Source of the DNA: GWF2-38-10 sp964527595
Lineage (GTDB): Bacteria > Babelota > Babeliae > Babelales > RVW-14
NCBI GenBank assembly: GCA_964527595.1
Contig: CAZGPI010000006.1
Location: 1-64,000 of the forward strand
Direction: 5' to 3'
Length of the DNA: 64,000 bases
The notes under the pieces were generated by a model. It made no database searches and was not told where the DNA came from. It was given only the letters and a program-made list of their open reading frames with translations. Below are positions 26,752-36,566 of the stretch, piece after piece. Each line of letters begins with the position of its first letter. Positions within the stretch are counted from its first letter, which is position 1. Both the position numbers and the translations under genes were made by a program.

Positions 26752-28155
26752 TTAGCCGATGTTATCTTCTCGATGGCATCCAATAAGCGCATTTGCGTCA
26801 ATCGTTTTTTGGTATTTTTTTCCAACAATCGCCGAGATGCCTAGCCAGGCCGTTGAAAGGGCTAGAATAACAATGGCTTGAAGGCCTAAGAACGCTGGAG
26901 CCCCTTGGAGAATTGAGAGTAGGTTAAATGCTGATCCCGAAGATTTTGAAAAGGTTCTCCCAAAGGAATCTACCCAGGCCTTAGATTTAAATTGAATGTC
27001 TTTTACCGTCGGTATGTATAAAATTTCTCTCACTGGACTGTTAAAACCATATTGTAAACCTCTTAAGGCAACCATGGTAATAAACACCGTGGTCAGTGAT
27101 GGACTTAATAGGAGCCAGAAAGCAAGGCCGAGCGTTGCAATAGGCATTACTAATAAACACTTTAACACACCAAATCGTTTAAGGAGTGTTGTGGTTCCAA
27201 ATAAAGCAAAAACAAAGCTTAAAATTTGGAATGAATTAGTGTAAAAAAGCATGAAGCGGCTCATTGCGTGGATATCGTTGTTGGTTTCAATTGACATGAG
27301 AACTTGCATTTGATAATCAAAAATAATATTGGTGATCTCAAAACAAGCAACAAGGCCGAAGATTCCAAGGACGTATGGTTCGGTTAAAATGAGCTTAAGC
27401 CCCTCAAAAACCCCCGGAGATTTTGCTTTTTTCGGGTGATCTTTTTTGAAATGTGCATCTGAATAACCATACAAGTGCGATATGGGTACTTTTTTCATGA
27501 TTTTATGAATAGACCATGCCGCTCCGAGGAGTAGCAGGGAGGCAATGAGCGTGAGAAATGGTATTGAATAATCTTCTTTAATAAAGCTTTGGCTCATAAT
27601 GAGCAGTCCGAGGCTTGTGGTGAAAATGCCGCCAATGCGAGATGTTGCATAAATAATACCATACGATTTATTTGCAAAATCTGGTGTGCTTACCGAATTG
27701 ATAAAGCTCCACAATGATCCAACAATAAAAGCCTGGTAAAAATCCATAAAAATTTCGAATGCCCATCCGGTCATGCGATAAACATCGGTTGAAGTGTTTT
27801 TGACGCCGTAGACGGGGTGTAAGAAGAGACAGGCGAATATAATGCCAATAATAGCATAAAAGGCGAGGAAAAAATAAACAACCTGATACCGCTTAATAAC
27901 GTCGATAAGCTTTGAGTAAAGCAGCATTGCAGGAAACATTAAGGCAATACTCAAGATTTTAGCGATTGGTTGATATTCTCTGCCGACGAAGCCTAAAAAG
28001 ACCGATGTTTTTAACGATCTCAAGATTGAGTAAGAACCAATAATAAATAAAAATGAGATCGATAGGTAAATAAGCTTTGTAGCTTCGTGCGTGTCTATTT
28101 GTAGGTGTTTTTGTATTTTTTCATCTAACCAGTGAGCCATGGATCGCGGCATCAT
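26752..28155 (-). CDS. ATP/ADP translocase-family nucleotide transporter (NTT/Tlc), second copy
   Basis: The 467-residue product has about twelve membrane helices and family-like segments such as SYSILRSLKTSVFLGFVG near the N-terminus, HPVYG, GSLWSFINS and REILYIPT. NTT proteins of intracellular bacteria exchange host ATP for ADP or import nucleotides and sometimes NAD. Which activity this one has cannot be told from sequence alone. The start MM at 28155/28152 has AAGG upstream. It is 18 nt after its paralogue, so both are probably one transcript. Confidence 0.88.
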   Translation of the reverse strand: MMPRSMAHWLDEKIQKHLQIDTHEATKLIYLSISFLFIIGSYSILRSLKTSVFLGFVGREYQPIAKILSIALMFPAMLLYSKLIDVIKRYQVVYFFLAFYAIIGIIFACLFLHPVYGVKNTSTDVYRMTGWAFEIFMDFYQAFIVGSLWSFINSVSTPDFANKSYGIIYATSRIGGIFTTSLGLLIMSQSFIKEDYSIPFLTLIASLLLLGAAWSIHKIMKKVPISHLYGYSDAHFKKDHPKKAKSPGVFEGLKLILTEPYVLGIFGLVACFEITNIIFDYQMQVLMSIETNNDIHAMSRFMLFYTNSFQILSFVFALFGTTTLLKRFGVLKCLLVMPIATLGLAFWLLLSPSLTTVFITMVALRGLQYGFNSPVREILYIPTVKDIQFKSKAWVDSFGRTFSKSSGSAFNLLSILQGAPAFLGLQAIVILALSTAWLGISAIVGKKYQKTIDANALIGCHREDNIG

Positions 28156-28173
28156 TATATCCTTTTTTGAATC

Positions 28174-29601
28174 TTAATTTTGTTGCTGTTCTGGTTCCTG
28201 AGGTAAGTCTTGATCTTCTTCGCCTATAACCTTTTTATTAGTAATAGCGTTTTGAAGGGTTTTGCCGAGGAAATATACAATGACAACCCATAGCGCGGTA
28301 AAGCTAAGACTAAGGCCTATACTTGTAAGTAAAGCGAAGGCAGGGCTTGCTCCTTTTAGCGATACATTGACTAATGATCCCATGCTTTTTGCGATACGTG
28401 AACCAAAAGCATCAGTCCATGTTTTTGCTTTATATTTAATATCTTTGGTGGTTGGGATATAAAGAATTTCTCGTGTTGGGTGATTGAGTGCATAGTTAAA
28501 TGCTCTGAGCCCTATAAGAACCCAGAAGAAAACAATCGCCGAAGGAAAGAAAAAACTTACCAAGAGCATCGAAATGCATAATAACGGAAAAACAAATAGC
28601 GCTATACGTGGTCCCATTACTCTCAGGAGGGGCGTGGTACCAAAAATGGTTATGCCTAATCCAATAAGATTGAACAAGAAGTAATAAGAGGCATAAAAGG
28701 CGGTCATATTTCCAACGTCTTTGGCTGCAGCGTCAGCAGATAAGGCGACCCAATAATCAAAAATAACCACAATGATTTCATAAAAAATAATCATTGAAAA
28801 AATGCCAAGAACATAAGAGTTTTTTATAATGAGAATGAGCCCTTCAAATGGACTCTTAATAATTTCAATGAATTTTCTAGAGGCATGTGCCTTTTGTCGT
28901 TCATGCTGATAGACCACTTCATATCCGTGCATATAATCTTGCGAGACTTTTTTTATGAGCATGTAAATGGTAATTCCAGCGGCAAAAAGCAGAAAGCTTC
29001 CTATTGCAAGAGCTCGTGGAATGACAACAAGTTGGCTTTCTGTGCTAACGTGATTGAGTATAAGGTATAAGGAACCAGCTGATAAGATGCCACCGATTTT
29101 TGATCCAGCGACAACAAACCCATAGTAGTTTTTTGCATCCTTGGGATTATTTATCGAATCGGCAAACGCCCAAAAGGTTGTTGAAAAAAACGCATCAAAG
29201 CTTTCCATGAAGAAATAAAACGCCCAGCCAACCCAACGATTTGGATTGATTTGGGTGTTTGCTATGCCATAAACGGGGTGAGCAAGAAAATAGGCAAAAA
29301 CCAAACCGCCAATGCCATAAAAAATGGTAAAACAATAAAGGAGGTGATGGCGTCTAAGCCAGTCAACCAGAAGTGAATAAATAAGAATAAGGGGGATAAC
29401 GAATAGTAGAGAGTAAAGTTTTGCATCAGGAATAAAAAGAACACCGACCATTTTAGGAAAAATTGCGCTTTTGAGTGGGCGCCAAATAACCAAACACATT
29501 GACATCAAAAGAAACGTTGATGAAAGATACAAGATTTTAAGCTTAATATCTCTATTTGTTTCCCAAAGATTGTTAAACCAATTTTCCAGTTTTTTTAGCA
29601 T
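28174..29601 (-). CDS. ATP/ADP translocase-family nucleotide transporter (NTT/Tlc), first copy
   Basis: The 475-residue product is a divergent paralogue of the next gene. Shared segments include MCLVIWRPLKSAIFPKMVG at the N-terminus, AHPVYGI, STTFWAFADSINNP and REILYIPTTKDIKYKAK. About twelve hydrophobic helices are visible, and the C-terminus is acidic and Gln-rich. Two NTT copies in tandem usually mean split roles, for example energy exchange and net nucleotide import, but that is inference. The gene is divergent from lon across a 366-nt gap. Confidence 0.88.
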   Translation of the reverse strand: MLKKLENWFNNLWETNRDIKLKILYLSSTFLLMSMCLVIWRPLKSAIFPKMVGVLFIPDAKLYSLLFVIPLILIYSLLVDWLRRHHLLYCFTIFYGIGGLVFAYFLAHPVYGIANTQINPNRWVGWAFYFFMESFDAFFSTTFWAFADSINNPKDAKNYYGFVVAGSKIGGILSAGSLYLILNHVSTESQLVVIPRALAIGSFLLFAAGITIYMLIKKVSQDYMHGYEVVYQHERQKAHASRKFIEIIKSPFEGLILIIKNSYVLGIFSMIIFYEIIVVIFDYWVALSADAAAKDVGNMTAFYASYYFLFNLIGLGITIFGTTPLLRVMGPRIALFVFPLLCISMLLVSFFFPSAIVFFWVLIGLRAFNYALNHPTREILYIPTTKDIKYKAKTWTDAFGSRIAKSMGSLVNVSLKGASPAFALLTSIGLSLSFTALWVVIVYFLGKTLQNAITNKKVIGEEDQDLPQEPEQQQN

Positions 29602-29870
29602 AAACTCTCCGTGTCGGTTATTTTTTTATCTTTTCAAAGAGATGTTCACTTTAATTTTGGTTCTATATGTAGCGCAAGTAGGCTTTTTGCTTTTGAACTC
29701 GTCATTTTAAAGTATAGGCTGATATGCCGAAACGTCAATTAATATCTGGCTTTTTGTTGTTTATGTGTGCAATTGGCGAATGGCGCCGCGTTTTGCAATA
29801 GTTTTACGTGGCTTTATTGATCTTGGCGTCGAAATCGAAGCTTTTTTAGTTTGCTCGGGTTGGTTCATTA

Positions 29871-29899
29871 TTTACATTGGCGAGTTCCTCTTGTACAAT
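29871..29899 (+). promoter_or_regulatory. Sigma70-type promoter for lon
   Basis: TTTACA (29871-29876) and TACAAT (29894-29899) are separated by exactly 17 nt. Position about 70 nt upstream of the lon start fits. No heat-shock-type element was recognised. The rest of the 366-nt gap between the transporter gene and lon (29602-29967) shows no gene. Confidence 0.55.
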
Positions 29900-29967
29900 A
29901 TATGGGATGGCAATGTGGGGTTGCCAAATAAGAACATTAATAAAAGAAAAATATAATCAAAAAAACC

Positions 29968-32415
29968 ATGGAAAAAATGCACGAAAATTCAATCAAAGGG
30001 ACACAGGTGTTTTTGCCCGTGCTTCCACTTAAAAATCTTGTGGCTTTGCCTAAAAGCATAGTCCCTGTTGTTGTTGGTAGAGATGTTTCTATCAAAGCAA
30101 TCGAGTATGCTATGGGTGGGAATAAAGAAATTTTCATGGCGGCACAAAAAACGGTAGACGTTGAATCGCCATCACTCGATGATATTTATCATTATGGTAC
30201 GCGTGGTATTATTTTGCAGGTTGCAAAATTGCCAAATGGAACCCTGAAGATTCTTGTCGAAGGGCTTGTGCGATCACGTATTGCGCAGGTAGTTCATACT
30301 GAAAAATTCATTGGTGTTTTGGCCGAAGATTTAATTTCTGAGCCTTTGGAAAAAACGCCAGAAACAGAAGCTTTGTGGCGAAACCTTTACGATTTATTTA
30401 AAGAATATATTCATTTAAACGAAAAATTATCAACAGACTTGTTGGGGCTATTTCGTGGCTATGAGGATCTTGATTATTTAAGTGATACTGTTGCAGTACA
30501 AATGCCTCTTGATTTTGCTGAACGACAATTGTTGCTTGAAATGGTTGATACGCAAGACCGTGCGTTGCGCATGTGCGTTTTACTCAAGCGAGAAGTTGAG
30601 ATTTTAAAGGCGGACAAAAACATTCGTAAGCGTGTGCAAAGCCAAGTCGAAAAGCATCAAAAAGATTATTACCTAACCGAGCAAATGCGTGCAATTCAGC
30701 GCGAACTTGGTCGTGATGATTTTTCTCAAGAAATTGCAGAACTTCGTAAAAAAGCAAAAAAGCTTAAGCTTTCGCAAGAAGCATTTGACAAGGTTGAAGC
30801 AGAATTGCGTCGGCTTGAGCAAATGCAACCGATGTCGCCAGAAGCGGCAGTTGGTCGTAACTATGTTGACTGGTTACTGAGTGTTCCATGGCACCAGGAA
30901 TCAAAAGATACGGTAAGTTTGGCGCAAGCTGAGAAGATTTTAAATTCTTCACATGCTGGTATGAAAAAGCCAAAAGAACGTGTTGTAGAATTTTTGGCTG
31001 CGCGTAAATTTGCCAAAGATAAACTTAAGCATGCTCCCATTTTATGCCTCGCCGGTCCTCCAGGTGTTGGTAAAACATCACTTGCTCAATCGATTGCCGA
31101 TGCGCTTGGCCGTCCAATGGTGCGAATTTCATTGGGTGGATTGCGTGATGAGGCAGAAATTCGTGGTCACCGAAGAACTTATATCGGAGCGATGCCGGGT
31201 AAAATAATACAGGCCATGAAGCGCGTTAAAGTGGTAAATCCTGTTATCGTGCTTGATGAAATTGACAAAATGTCGATGGATTTTCGTGGCGACCCATCAT
31301 CAGCATTGCTTGAGGTTCTCGATCCAGAACAAAACAAAGCATTTGTCGATCACTTCATGGAAGTTGAATGTGATTTATCTAAAGTTATGTTTATCGCAAC
31401 AGCAAACGTTATGGACAATGTACCATATCCGTTGCTCGATCGCATGGAAGTCATTAGCCTTTCCGGTTATACCGAAGCAGAAAAATTAGAAATAGCTACA
31501 CGTTTTCTTATTCCGAAGTTACTCAAGGAACATGCGCTTAGTGCTACGCAGGTAGTGGTGAGCGACGATATTTTGAAAAAAATCATTGAAGAATACACCA
31601 GAGAAGCTGGCGTGCGTCAGCTTGAACGATCGATTGCAAAAATCCTTCGTAAAGGCATTCAGGAATTACTTGAGCACAAAAAAATTAAACGGGTTGTTGT
31701 TGATGACAAACAACTTGAAACGTGGCTTGGAGTTGCTCATTATCGCCGTGACGAAAAAAAACGAATTGATACCATTGGTGTTGCTACTGGTTTAGCATGG
31801 ACTGAAGCTGGTGGTGATATCTTGGAAATAGAAGTTACGGTTTTGAAGGGTAAAGGCGCTCTGACCTTAACCGGCCAATTGGGTGAAGTTATGCAAGAGT
31901 CTGCGCAAGCGGCTATGAGTTATCTTCGTTCACGAGCCAAAGATCTTGGGCTAAAGGAAAATTTCTATTCAGATCTCGATGTTCACGTGCACGTACCAGA
32001 GGGCGCGATTCCTAAAGATGGTCCATCTGCTGGTATAACTATTGCAACGGCTATCACCTCGGCGTTGAACAAAATCCCCGTGCTTCATAATGTGGCAATG
32101 ACCGGAGAAGTAACGTTACGTGGTCGTGTGTTGCCGGTTGGTGGGTTGAAAGAGAAGTTATTAGCGGCAAGCAGAATAGGTATTACCAAGGTCATTGTAT
32201 CGGCAAGCAATGCAAAAGATATAAAAGAATTTGCAAATGAATTAGATAAAACATTGCAGATATCATATGTCGAAACAATGGATGAAGTTATTGCTCAAGC
32301 ATTTGCTAAATCGCCTTTTTGCCATGAAAATAAAAAAAATGGCAAAGAAAAAGATGATAATAATGAACCAGTAAAAGCCTCAAAGCGCTCAAAAAAACGT
32401 AGCAAAAAGCAGTGA
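29968..32415 (+). CDS. lon: ATP-dependent protease Lon (La)
   Basis: The 815-residue cytoplasmic AAA+ serine protease has an N-terminal substrate domain (about residues 15-210), a coiled helical linker, an ATPase domain and a protease domain. Walker A is GPPGVGKTS (about residue 362) and Walker B VIVLDEIDKM. The catalytic dyad is Ser in KDGPSAGIT (about 689) and Lys in GGLKEKLLAA (about 731). The last 25 residues are strongly basic, an extra tail beyond the usual end. Two ATGs (29968, 29977) are possible and neither has a strong ribosome-binding site. Confidence 0.95.
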   Translation: MEKMHENSIKGTQVFLPVLPLKNLVALPKSIVPVVVGRDVSIKAIEYAMGGNKEIFMAAQKTVDVESPSLDDIYHYGTRGIILQVAKLPNGTLKILVEGLVRSRIAQVVHTEKFIGVLAEDLISEPLEKTPETEALWRNLYDLFKEYIHLNEKLSTDLLGLFRGYEDLDYLSDTVAVQMPLDFAERQLLLEMVDTQDRALRMCVLLKREVEILKADKNIRKRVQSQVEKHQKDYYLTEQMRAIQRELGRDDFSQEIAELRKKAKKLKLSQEAFDKVEAELRRLEQMQPMSPEAAVGRNYVDWLLSVPWHQESKDTVSLAQAEKILNSSHAGMKKPKERVVEFLAARKFAKDKLKHAPILCLAGPPGVGKTSLAQSIADALGRPMVRISLGGLRDEAEIRGHRRTYIGAMPGKIIQAMKRVKVVNPVIVLDEIDKMSMDFRGDPSSALLEVLDPEQNKAFVDHFMEVECDLSKVMFIATANVMDNVPYPLLDRMEVISLSGYTEAEKLEIATRFLIPKLLKEHALSATQVVVSDDILKKIIEEYTREAGVRQLERSIAKILRKGIQELLEHKKIKRVVVDDKQLETWLGVAHYRRDEKKRIDTIGVATGLAWTEAGGDILEIEVTVLKGKGALTLTGQLGEVMQESAQAAMSYLRSRAKDLGLKENFYSDLDVHVHVPEGAIPKDGPSAGITIATAITSALNKIPVLHNVAMTGEVTLRGRVLPVGGLKEKLLAASRIGITKVIVSASNAKDIKEFANELDKTLQISYVETMDEVIAQAFAKSPFCHENKKNGKEKDDNNEPVKASKRSKKRSKKQ

Positions 32416-32462
32416 AAAAACACTTGTTTTAATGTCCTTGCTTTTTTTTAATAAAGATTTTT

Positions 32463-32496
32463 ATACTCAAACGGTATCGTTTGAGTATTTTTTTTG
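32463..32496 (+). terminator. Intrinsic terminator of lon
   Basis: An ATACTCAAACG stem pairs with CGTTTGAGTAT around a short GTAT loop, followed by a run of eight or more T. It lies about 50 nt after the lon stop codon. Confidence 0.9.
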
Positions 32497-32616
32497 GCAT
32501 AAAAATATTGTGTAATCTTTTCAAAAGAAGGAGGGAGAGAAAGAGACAAATCCCCGCGTTATCGGGAGTGGCTTTTGTGAAAGTTTAGCGAGCGATTTTT
32601 CTATTAAAAAGGGTAT

Positions 32617-35169
32617 GTGATGAAGAAAATAAGGGGTTGGAGAGGTAAATCTCTCATAATTTTTTCTACTTTATTAATTTTTTCAAATTTTGTTCAAGAT
32701 ATTTGTGCTCAAGTTGCTGATACCATTACTTATGGTAGTGTTATTCGTATTAAACATAAAAAAACAGGAAAGTATTTGGCTTCTGGAGAGGAACAATATA
32801 CACATTTTAAATCCTCTGGGCAGAATGCAGTCTATGCAACCGATACCAAAAATGATTCACAGTTGTGGCTTTTAGGTGGTGGGGCGATTGGGTTTCCTAT
32901 CAAAAAAGGTGACCGCATTGCATTGAAAAATCTAAAAACTGGTCGTAATTTACACAGTCATGCTGGCTTTCCGTCACCAGCTTCCGGTTTTCAAGAAGTA
33001 ACGGCATTCGGAGGTAATGATACTAATGATGCATGGTTAATTGAGAATGATCCGATTGATGATATGCGGGCCGTTGTTGGTACCGGAAGCGATTTGAAAT
33101 TGGTTCATGTAAACACGGTTGGTTCATTGATTTTTCCATCAGACAAGTTGTTTCAAGAAGGAAAACAGGAAGTTGCTTGTGTGCCTCCAAGCGTTGTCAG
33201 AAGAGAGATAGATTCAGGTTCTATGTGGAAAAAAAACACTATTGTTTACGATAATATAGCTACTGGTGGCAGTGTCTTTGTGGTTGAACTAGAGCAATCG
33301 CCGGCTCAAGCTGAAAAGACAAAAGCAGATTGGCAAAAAGGGCGTGGTGGTACGTTAAATTATAATACGATAATTAGTATTGATTACAAATTTATAAATC
33401 AATCGGCTTGGAATTCCCGTCGATTGTGGACGCATGGAGCGAGCAGACACGGCGATAATAAAGCTGAACCTAATAATAATGTAGAAATTCTTGTTGGGCC
33501 AAATAGCGATGGTCGTGCTGTTGGCGAATCTTTCTTTATGGTTCAGAATGTAGCCAATCCACTACAAACCGGGCCGGTTAAATATGGTGATAAGATAAAG
33601 ATCGTCTCTTTATACGCTAGTGCGGGCGTGCCTGCAAAGTCTGGTATCTTGAGACCGTTTAAGTATTGGTGGATAAATAACGATAGTCGACATGGCAAGG
33701 CGTATCGCGAAATAGTTATTTCTCATCCAGATAATACAATGACACAAGGAGAACAATCATTCTTTACGCTTGAGGCGATGTTCCCAGGTGTAACAGGTGA
33801 AGTTTACCAAAACGATATGGTTAGAATACGCAACTTGTCGGGTAAACAAGATGTATTATGGGTCTATTCCGATAGTCGCTATGGTAACACTTATTATGAA
33901 TTGCTTGCCAATAATGGTGATGATCCAGGCAAGGGACGCGAAGGTTTTTTCAATCGCTTTAACTTAACCCATGTAAATCGAGCATATCTTCCTGCACCTG
34001 TACAAAAATCATTGGATGATGTTCAAGCCGATCTTCAACTTTATTTGGGTGCTGAGGCGGCAAAACAACAAGCAGAACTTGAAAAAGCAAAAGCGGCTCA
34101 AGCTAAAGCCGAAAAAGACGCGGCAGAAGCTGCGCTTAAGGTTGCTAACGAGGAAGCAAAACGTTTAGCTGAAGCCTCTGCCAAGCAAATGGCTGAAGCC
34201 CAAAAGAAAAACGAAGAAGCAAAGATGCTTGCTGAGCAAGAGGCAAAAAAAGTAGCTGAAGCTCTGAAGCAAGCCGAACTTAAAGCCGAAGCAGCAAAGA
34301 AGCTTGGTGAAGAAGAGGCTAAAAAGGCGGCGGAAGAGCTGAAGCAAACACAACTTAAAGCAGAAGAAGCAAAAAAACTTGCTGCAGAAGAGGCCATAAA
34401 GGCAGCTTCACTTTTAAAGCAGACCGAAGAACGCTTGGCTAAGGAAAAAGAACTTGCCATAGAAGAACAAAAGAAAGCCCAAGATCTTATTAATGCAGAT
34501 GCTCGCAAAAGAGAAGAAGCGCTTAAGACGAAGTTCGATGCAGAAGCAGTAGCAAGACAACGCCAACTTGATGAAGCAACAGCGTTAGCCGATGAAATGA
34601 AGTTCGTAGCTAATTTACCAATCGGTTTTGTTAAAGTTGATGGTAAAGCAAAGAAGGTTGCTGTTGGATTACGAGAAGAAACGGTCAATGGCAAAACAAA
34701 AGAAGTCATTGATTGTTGGGCTATTGGCATGAATGACAAACTTATGGTCGGTTCAGATGGTATTAATCCATGGACTGCGCACGTAGCAAAGGATGACAAA
34801 GGAACCGAAATTCCTGGTTTTAAAGATATTGCCATCGGCGGAGATGGTACGACATATGCAGTTACTCTTGATGGCAAAGTCTATCAATATGTTCGACCAG
34901 GGGAAAAAGCAAAAGTTGTTGCACCAGCGGCAAAGAAGCCGGTAAAGGCGAAGAAGCTTCGTGGTAAAGCAAAAAGAAAAAAAAGCGGAAAAAAAATAGT
35001 TCAAGCTTCCTCTGTTAAGCAAGCGACCGGTAAGCCAGGCGCTGCAAAGCCTGCCAAGCCGGTGAGAAAAGTTGTCAAAAAACCGGCCCCCAAAAAGGAC
35101 GTTAAACCGGTAGCTCCCAAGCAAGAAGCTAAGCCAGTCGAAGCACCAAAACCAGTAGAAACAATGTAA
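32617..35169 (+). CDS. Exported multidomain protein: MIR-like region, repeats, coiled coil, tectonin-like repeat, basic tail
   Basis: The 850-residue product starts with a signal peptide (about residues 1-32). Residues about 38-150 match the MIR/SDF2 type beta-trefoil known from eukaryotic ER proteins: GSVIRIKHKKTGKYL, GQNAVYA, TGRNLHSH, and GFQEVTAFGG before DAWLIE. A beta-rich part with repeated RLWTHG.SRHG, WWINNDSRHG and WVYSDSRYG motifs follows (about 240-450). A Lys/Glu/Ala coiled coil comes next (about 478-660), then a tectonin-like unit with DIAIGGDGTTYAVTLDGKVYQY. A Lys/Pro/Ala-rich tail follows (about 765-850). It is the first of three similar exported proteins. Domain calls are from pattern recognition; the function is unknown. 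Confidence 0.8.
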   Translation: MMKKIRGWRGKSLIIFSTLLIFSNFVQDICAQVADTITYGSVIRIKHKKTGKYLASGEEQYTHFKSSGQNAVYATDTKNDSQLWLLGGGAIGFPIKKGDRIALKNLKTGRNLHSHAGFPSPASGFQEVTAFGGNDTNDAWLIENDPIDDMRAVVGTGSDLKLVHVNTVGSLIFPSDKLFQEGKQEVACVPPSVVRREIDSGSMWKKNTIVYDNIATGGSVFVVELEQSPAQAEKTKADWQKGRGGTLNYNTIISIDYKFINQSAWNSRRLWTHGASRHGDNKAEPNNNVEILVGPNSDGRAVGESFFMVQNVANPLQTGPVKYGDKIKIVSLYASAGVPAKSGILRPFKYWWINNDSRHGKAYREIVISHPDNTMTQGEQSFFTLEAMFPGVTGEVYQNDMVRIRNLSGKQDVLWVYSDSRYGNTYYELLANNGDDPGKGREGFFNRFNLTHVNRAYLPAPVQKSLDDVQADLQLYLGAEAAKQQAELEKAKAAQAKAEKDAAEAALKVANEEAKRLAEASAKQMAEAQKKNEEAKMLAEQEAKKVAEALKQAELKAEAAKKLGEEEAKKAAEELKQTQLKAEEAKKLAAEEAIKAASLLKQTEERLAKEKELAIEEQKKAQDLINADARKREEALKTKFDAEAVARQRQLDEATALADEMKFVANLPIGFVKVDGKAKKVAVGLREETVNGKTKEVIDCWAIGMNDKLMVGSDGINPWTAHVAKDDKGTEIPGFKDIAIGGDGTTYAVTLDGKVYQYVRPGEKAKVVAPAAKKPVKAKKLRGKAKRKKSGKKIVQASSVKQATGKPGAAKPAKPVRKVVKKPAPKKDVKPVAPKQEAKPVEAPKPVETM

Positions 35170-35191
35170 CTACAAATACGGCAAAAGATTC

Positions 35192-35215
35192 ATGGAGGTG
35201 GGTAACCACCTCCAT
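35192..35215 (+). other. Intergenic hairpin with GNRA-type loop
   Basis: ATGGAGGTGG pairs with CCACCTCCAT in a 10-bp stem closed by GTAA, a GNRA-class tetraloop. There is no T-run, so it is not a standard terminator. It lies 23 nt after one stop codon and 38 nt before the next start, and its stem contains a GGAGG sequence. Confidence 0.6.
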
Positions 35216-35253
35216 AAACAAAAAGTAAAAAAAGTAAAAAAAGATGGAAAAAT

Positions 35254-36405
35254 ATGAAGATGGTTAAAGATAAAAAAACAAAAGCGTTGTTTTTAGGCGG
35301 TGCTTTTTTGATGTTTGGCTTGAGCATGAATTTACTTGCCCAAACACCACCAGTTGCTACGCCAGCCGCACCAGCAGCAGTTGCTATACAAAAAACAGTT
35401 GCTATGCTAGCCGCACCAGAACCAGCAGCAGTTGCTATACAAAAACCAGTTGCTATGCTAGCCGCACAAAAACCAGTTACAGCTCCCGCGGAAGTTGTTG
35501 TAATTGAAGCGCCAAAAATGCCTGAAGTTGCGCCTGTAGACAATTCATGGAAGCCAGCACTGCCAGCAGTTGATGCAAAAGTTGGAACATGGAAATTGGT
35601 TGACGTTGGGGCTGCTAACGCCGCTCTCAAACTTAAGAAGATTGCCGTTGGCGATATTAATGATGTATGGGCTGCCGGTGATGATGGCAAGATTTATAGA
35701 CTAACCCCTAAGGGTTGGGAAATGAAAACAACGGGTGTTGATGTCGCGGCGACCGAAGATGATACCGTTCTTGTGGTGAATGAAAAAGACGAACTCCTTT
35801 CGCTCAATAAAAAAGGCGAGTGGGTTGCTATTCCAGGTGTTAAAGCAAAAACCGTTGCCGCTGGTAACAGCGATGCAATTTGGGTTATTCACCAAGGCCA
35901 AGTTTTCCATTTTGACGATGGAAAATGGGAAAAGGTCAAGAATATGCTAGGACAAGATGCCAAAGGCTTGCCTGTTTTTGCGGTAAATGCAGAAGAGGTT
36001 GTTTATGCGCTTGACGATAAAAATCAGATTTATCGCCGAGATCTTGATCGTGTTGAACAAGTCCAAAAAACAGCAACATTAGTAACGCAAGTTACTGAAA
36101 AAAAGAAAGCCGCAAAGTCAAAGCCTAAGAAAGTTGTAGCATCTAAAGGCAAGGCTGTTTCTGCCAAAAGTAAGGCTGTAGCATCAAAGCGTAAGGCTTT
36201 TACTCCAAAAGGCGCAAAATCAAAGCCACCAGTTAGAAGGGTAACACGTTCGGGAGGAAATCCTTATAGCGCAGGAAAAGCAATGCGACCAGCTGGTTCT
36301 CCCAAGGTTGCCCCAAAAGTTGAGGAAAAACGCGTTGCATTAGATGTTGGTAATCCGTTAGCTGGCCACGCTCCAGCGGCCACGCCGGTTGCAGCCAAAA
36401 AATAA
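35254..36405 (+). CDS. Exported tectonin-repeat protein with basic C-terminal tail
   Basis: The 383-residue product has a signal peptide (about residues 1-29, ending LLAQ). An Ala/Pro/Val-rich linker with an internally repeated VAIQK..VAMLAA unit follows. Residues about 109-275 form tectonin-type beta-propeller blades: KIAVGDINDVWAAGDDGKIY, then NSDAIWVIHQGQVFHFDDGKW and EVVYALDDKNQIYRRD. The rest (about 283-383) is Lys/Ala/Ser-rich with net strong positive charge, resembling histone H1-type tails in composition. The ribosome-binding site is weak. It shares architecture with both neighbours. Confidence 0.82.
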   Translation: MKMVKDKKTKALFLGGAFLMFGLSMNLLAQTPPVATPAAPAAVAIQKTVAMLAAPEPAAVAIQKPVAMLAAQKPVTAPAEVVVIEAPKMPEVAPVDNSWKPALPAVDAKVGTWKLVDVGAANAALKLKKIAVGDINDVWAAGDDGKIYRLTPKGWEMKTTGVDVAATEDDTVLVVNEKDELLSLNKKGEWVAIPGVKAKTVAAGNSDAIWVIHQGQVFHFDDGKWEKVKNMLGQDAKGLPVFAVNAEEVVYALDDKNQIYRRDLDRVEQVQKTATLVTQVTEKKKAAKSKPKKVVASKGKAVSAKSKAVASKRKAFTPKGAKSKPPVRRVTRSGGNPYSAGKAMRPAGSPKVAPKVEEKRVALDVGNPLAGHAPAATPVAAKK

Positions 36406-36456
36406 ACTCAGAAATAGAGCAATGAGCATCATTAGTTAAAGCATAAAGGCCTATAC

Positions 36457-36498
36457 AAAAAAAGAGAAGCCGGGCAAAAAGTCCGGTTTCTCTTTTTT
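36457..36498 (+). terminator. Intrinsic terminator after the second tectonin gene
   Basis: An AAAAAGAGAAGCCGG arm pairs with CCGGTTTCTCTTTTT around a short loop, giving a long stem ending in a T-run. It lies about 50 nt after the stop, so the third tectonin gene probably has its own promoter. Confidence 0.85.
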
Positions 36499-36566
36499 AT
36501 TGATAATTGCGAGACAACATTCTAGACTGAAAAAAGTTATTTAGGATCTTAAGAAAGGAGATCGTT

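Noticed and set aside
29765..29956. Small protein gene in the gap upstream of lon
   Set aside because: No ribosome-binding site or recognisable motif; it overlaps the likely lon promoter.
34098..34877. Open frame on the minus strand opposite the MIR/tectonin gene
   Set aside because: It is the complement of a coiled-coil repeat, with no motif and no start signal.
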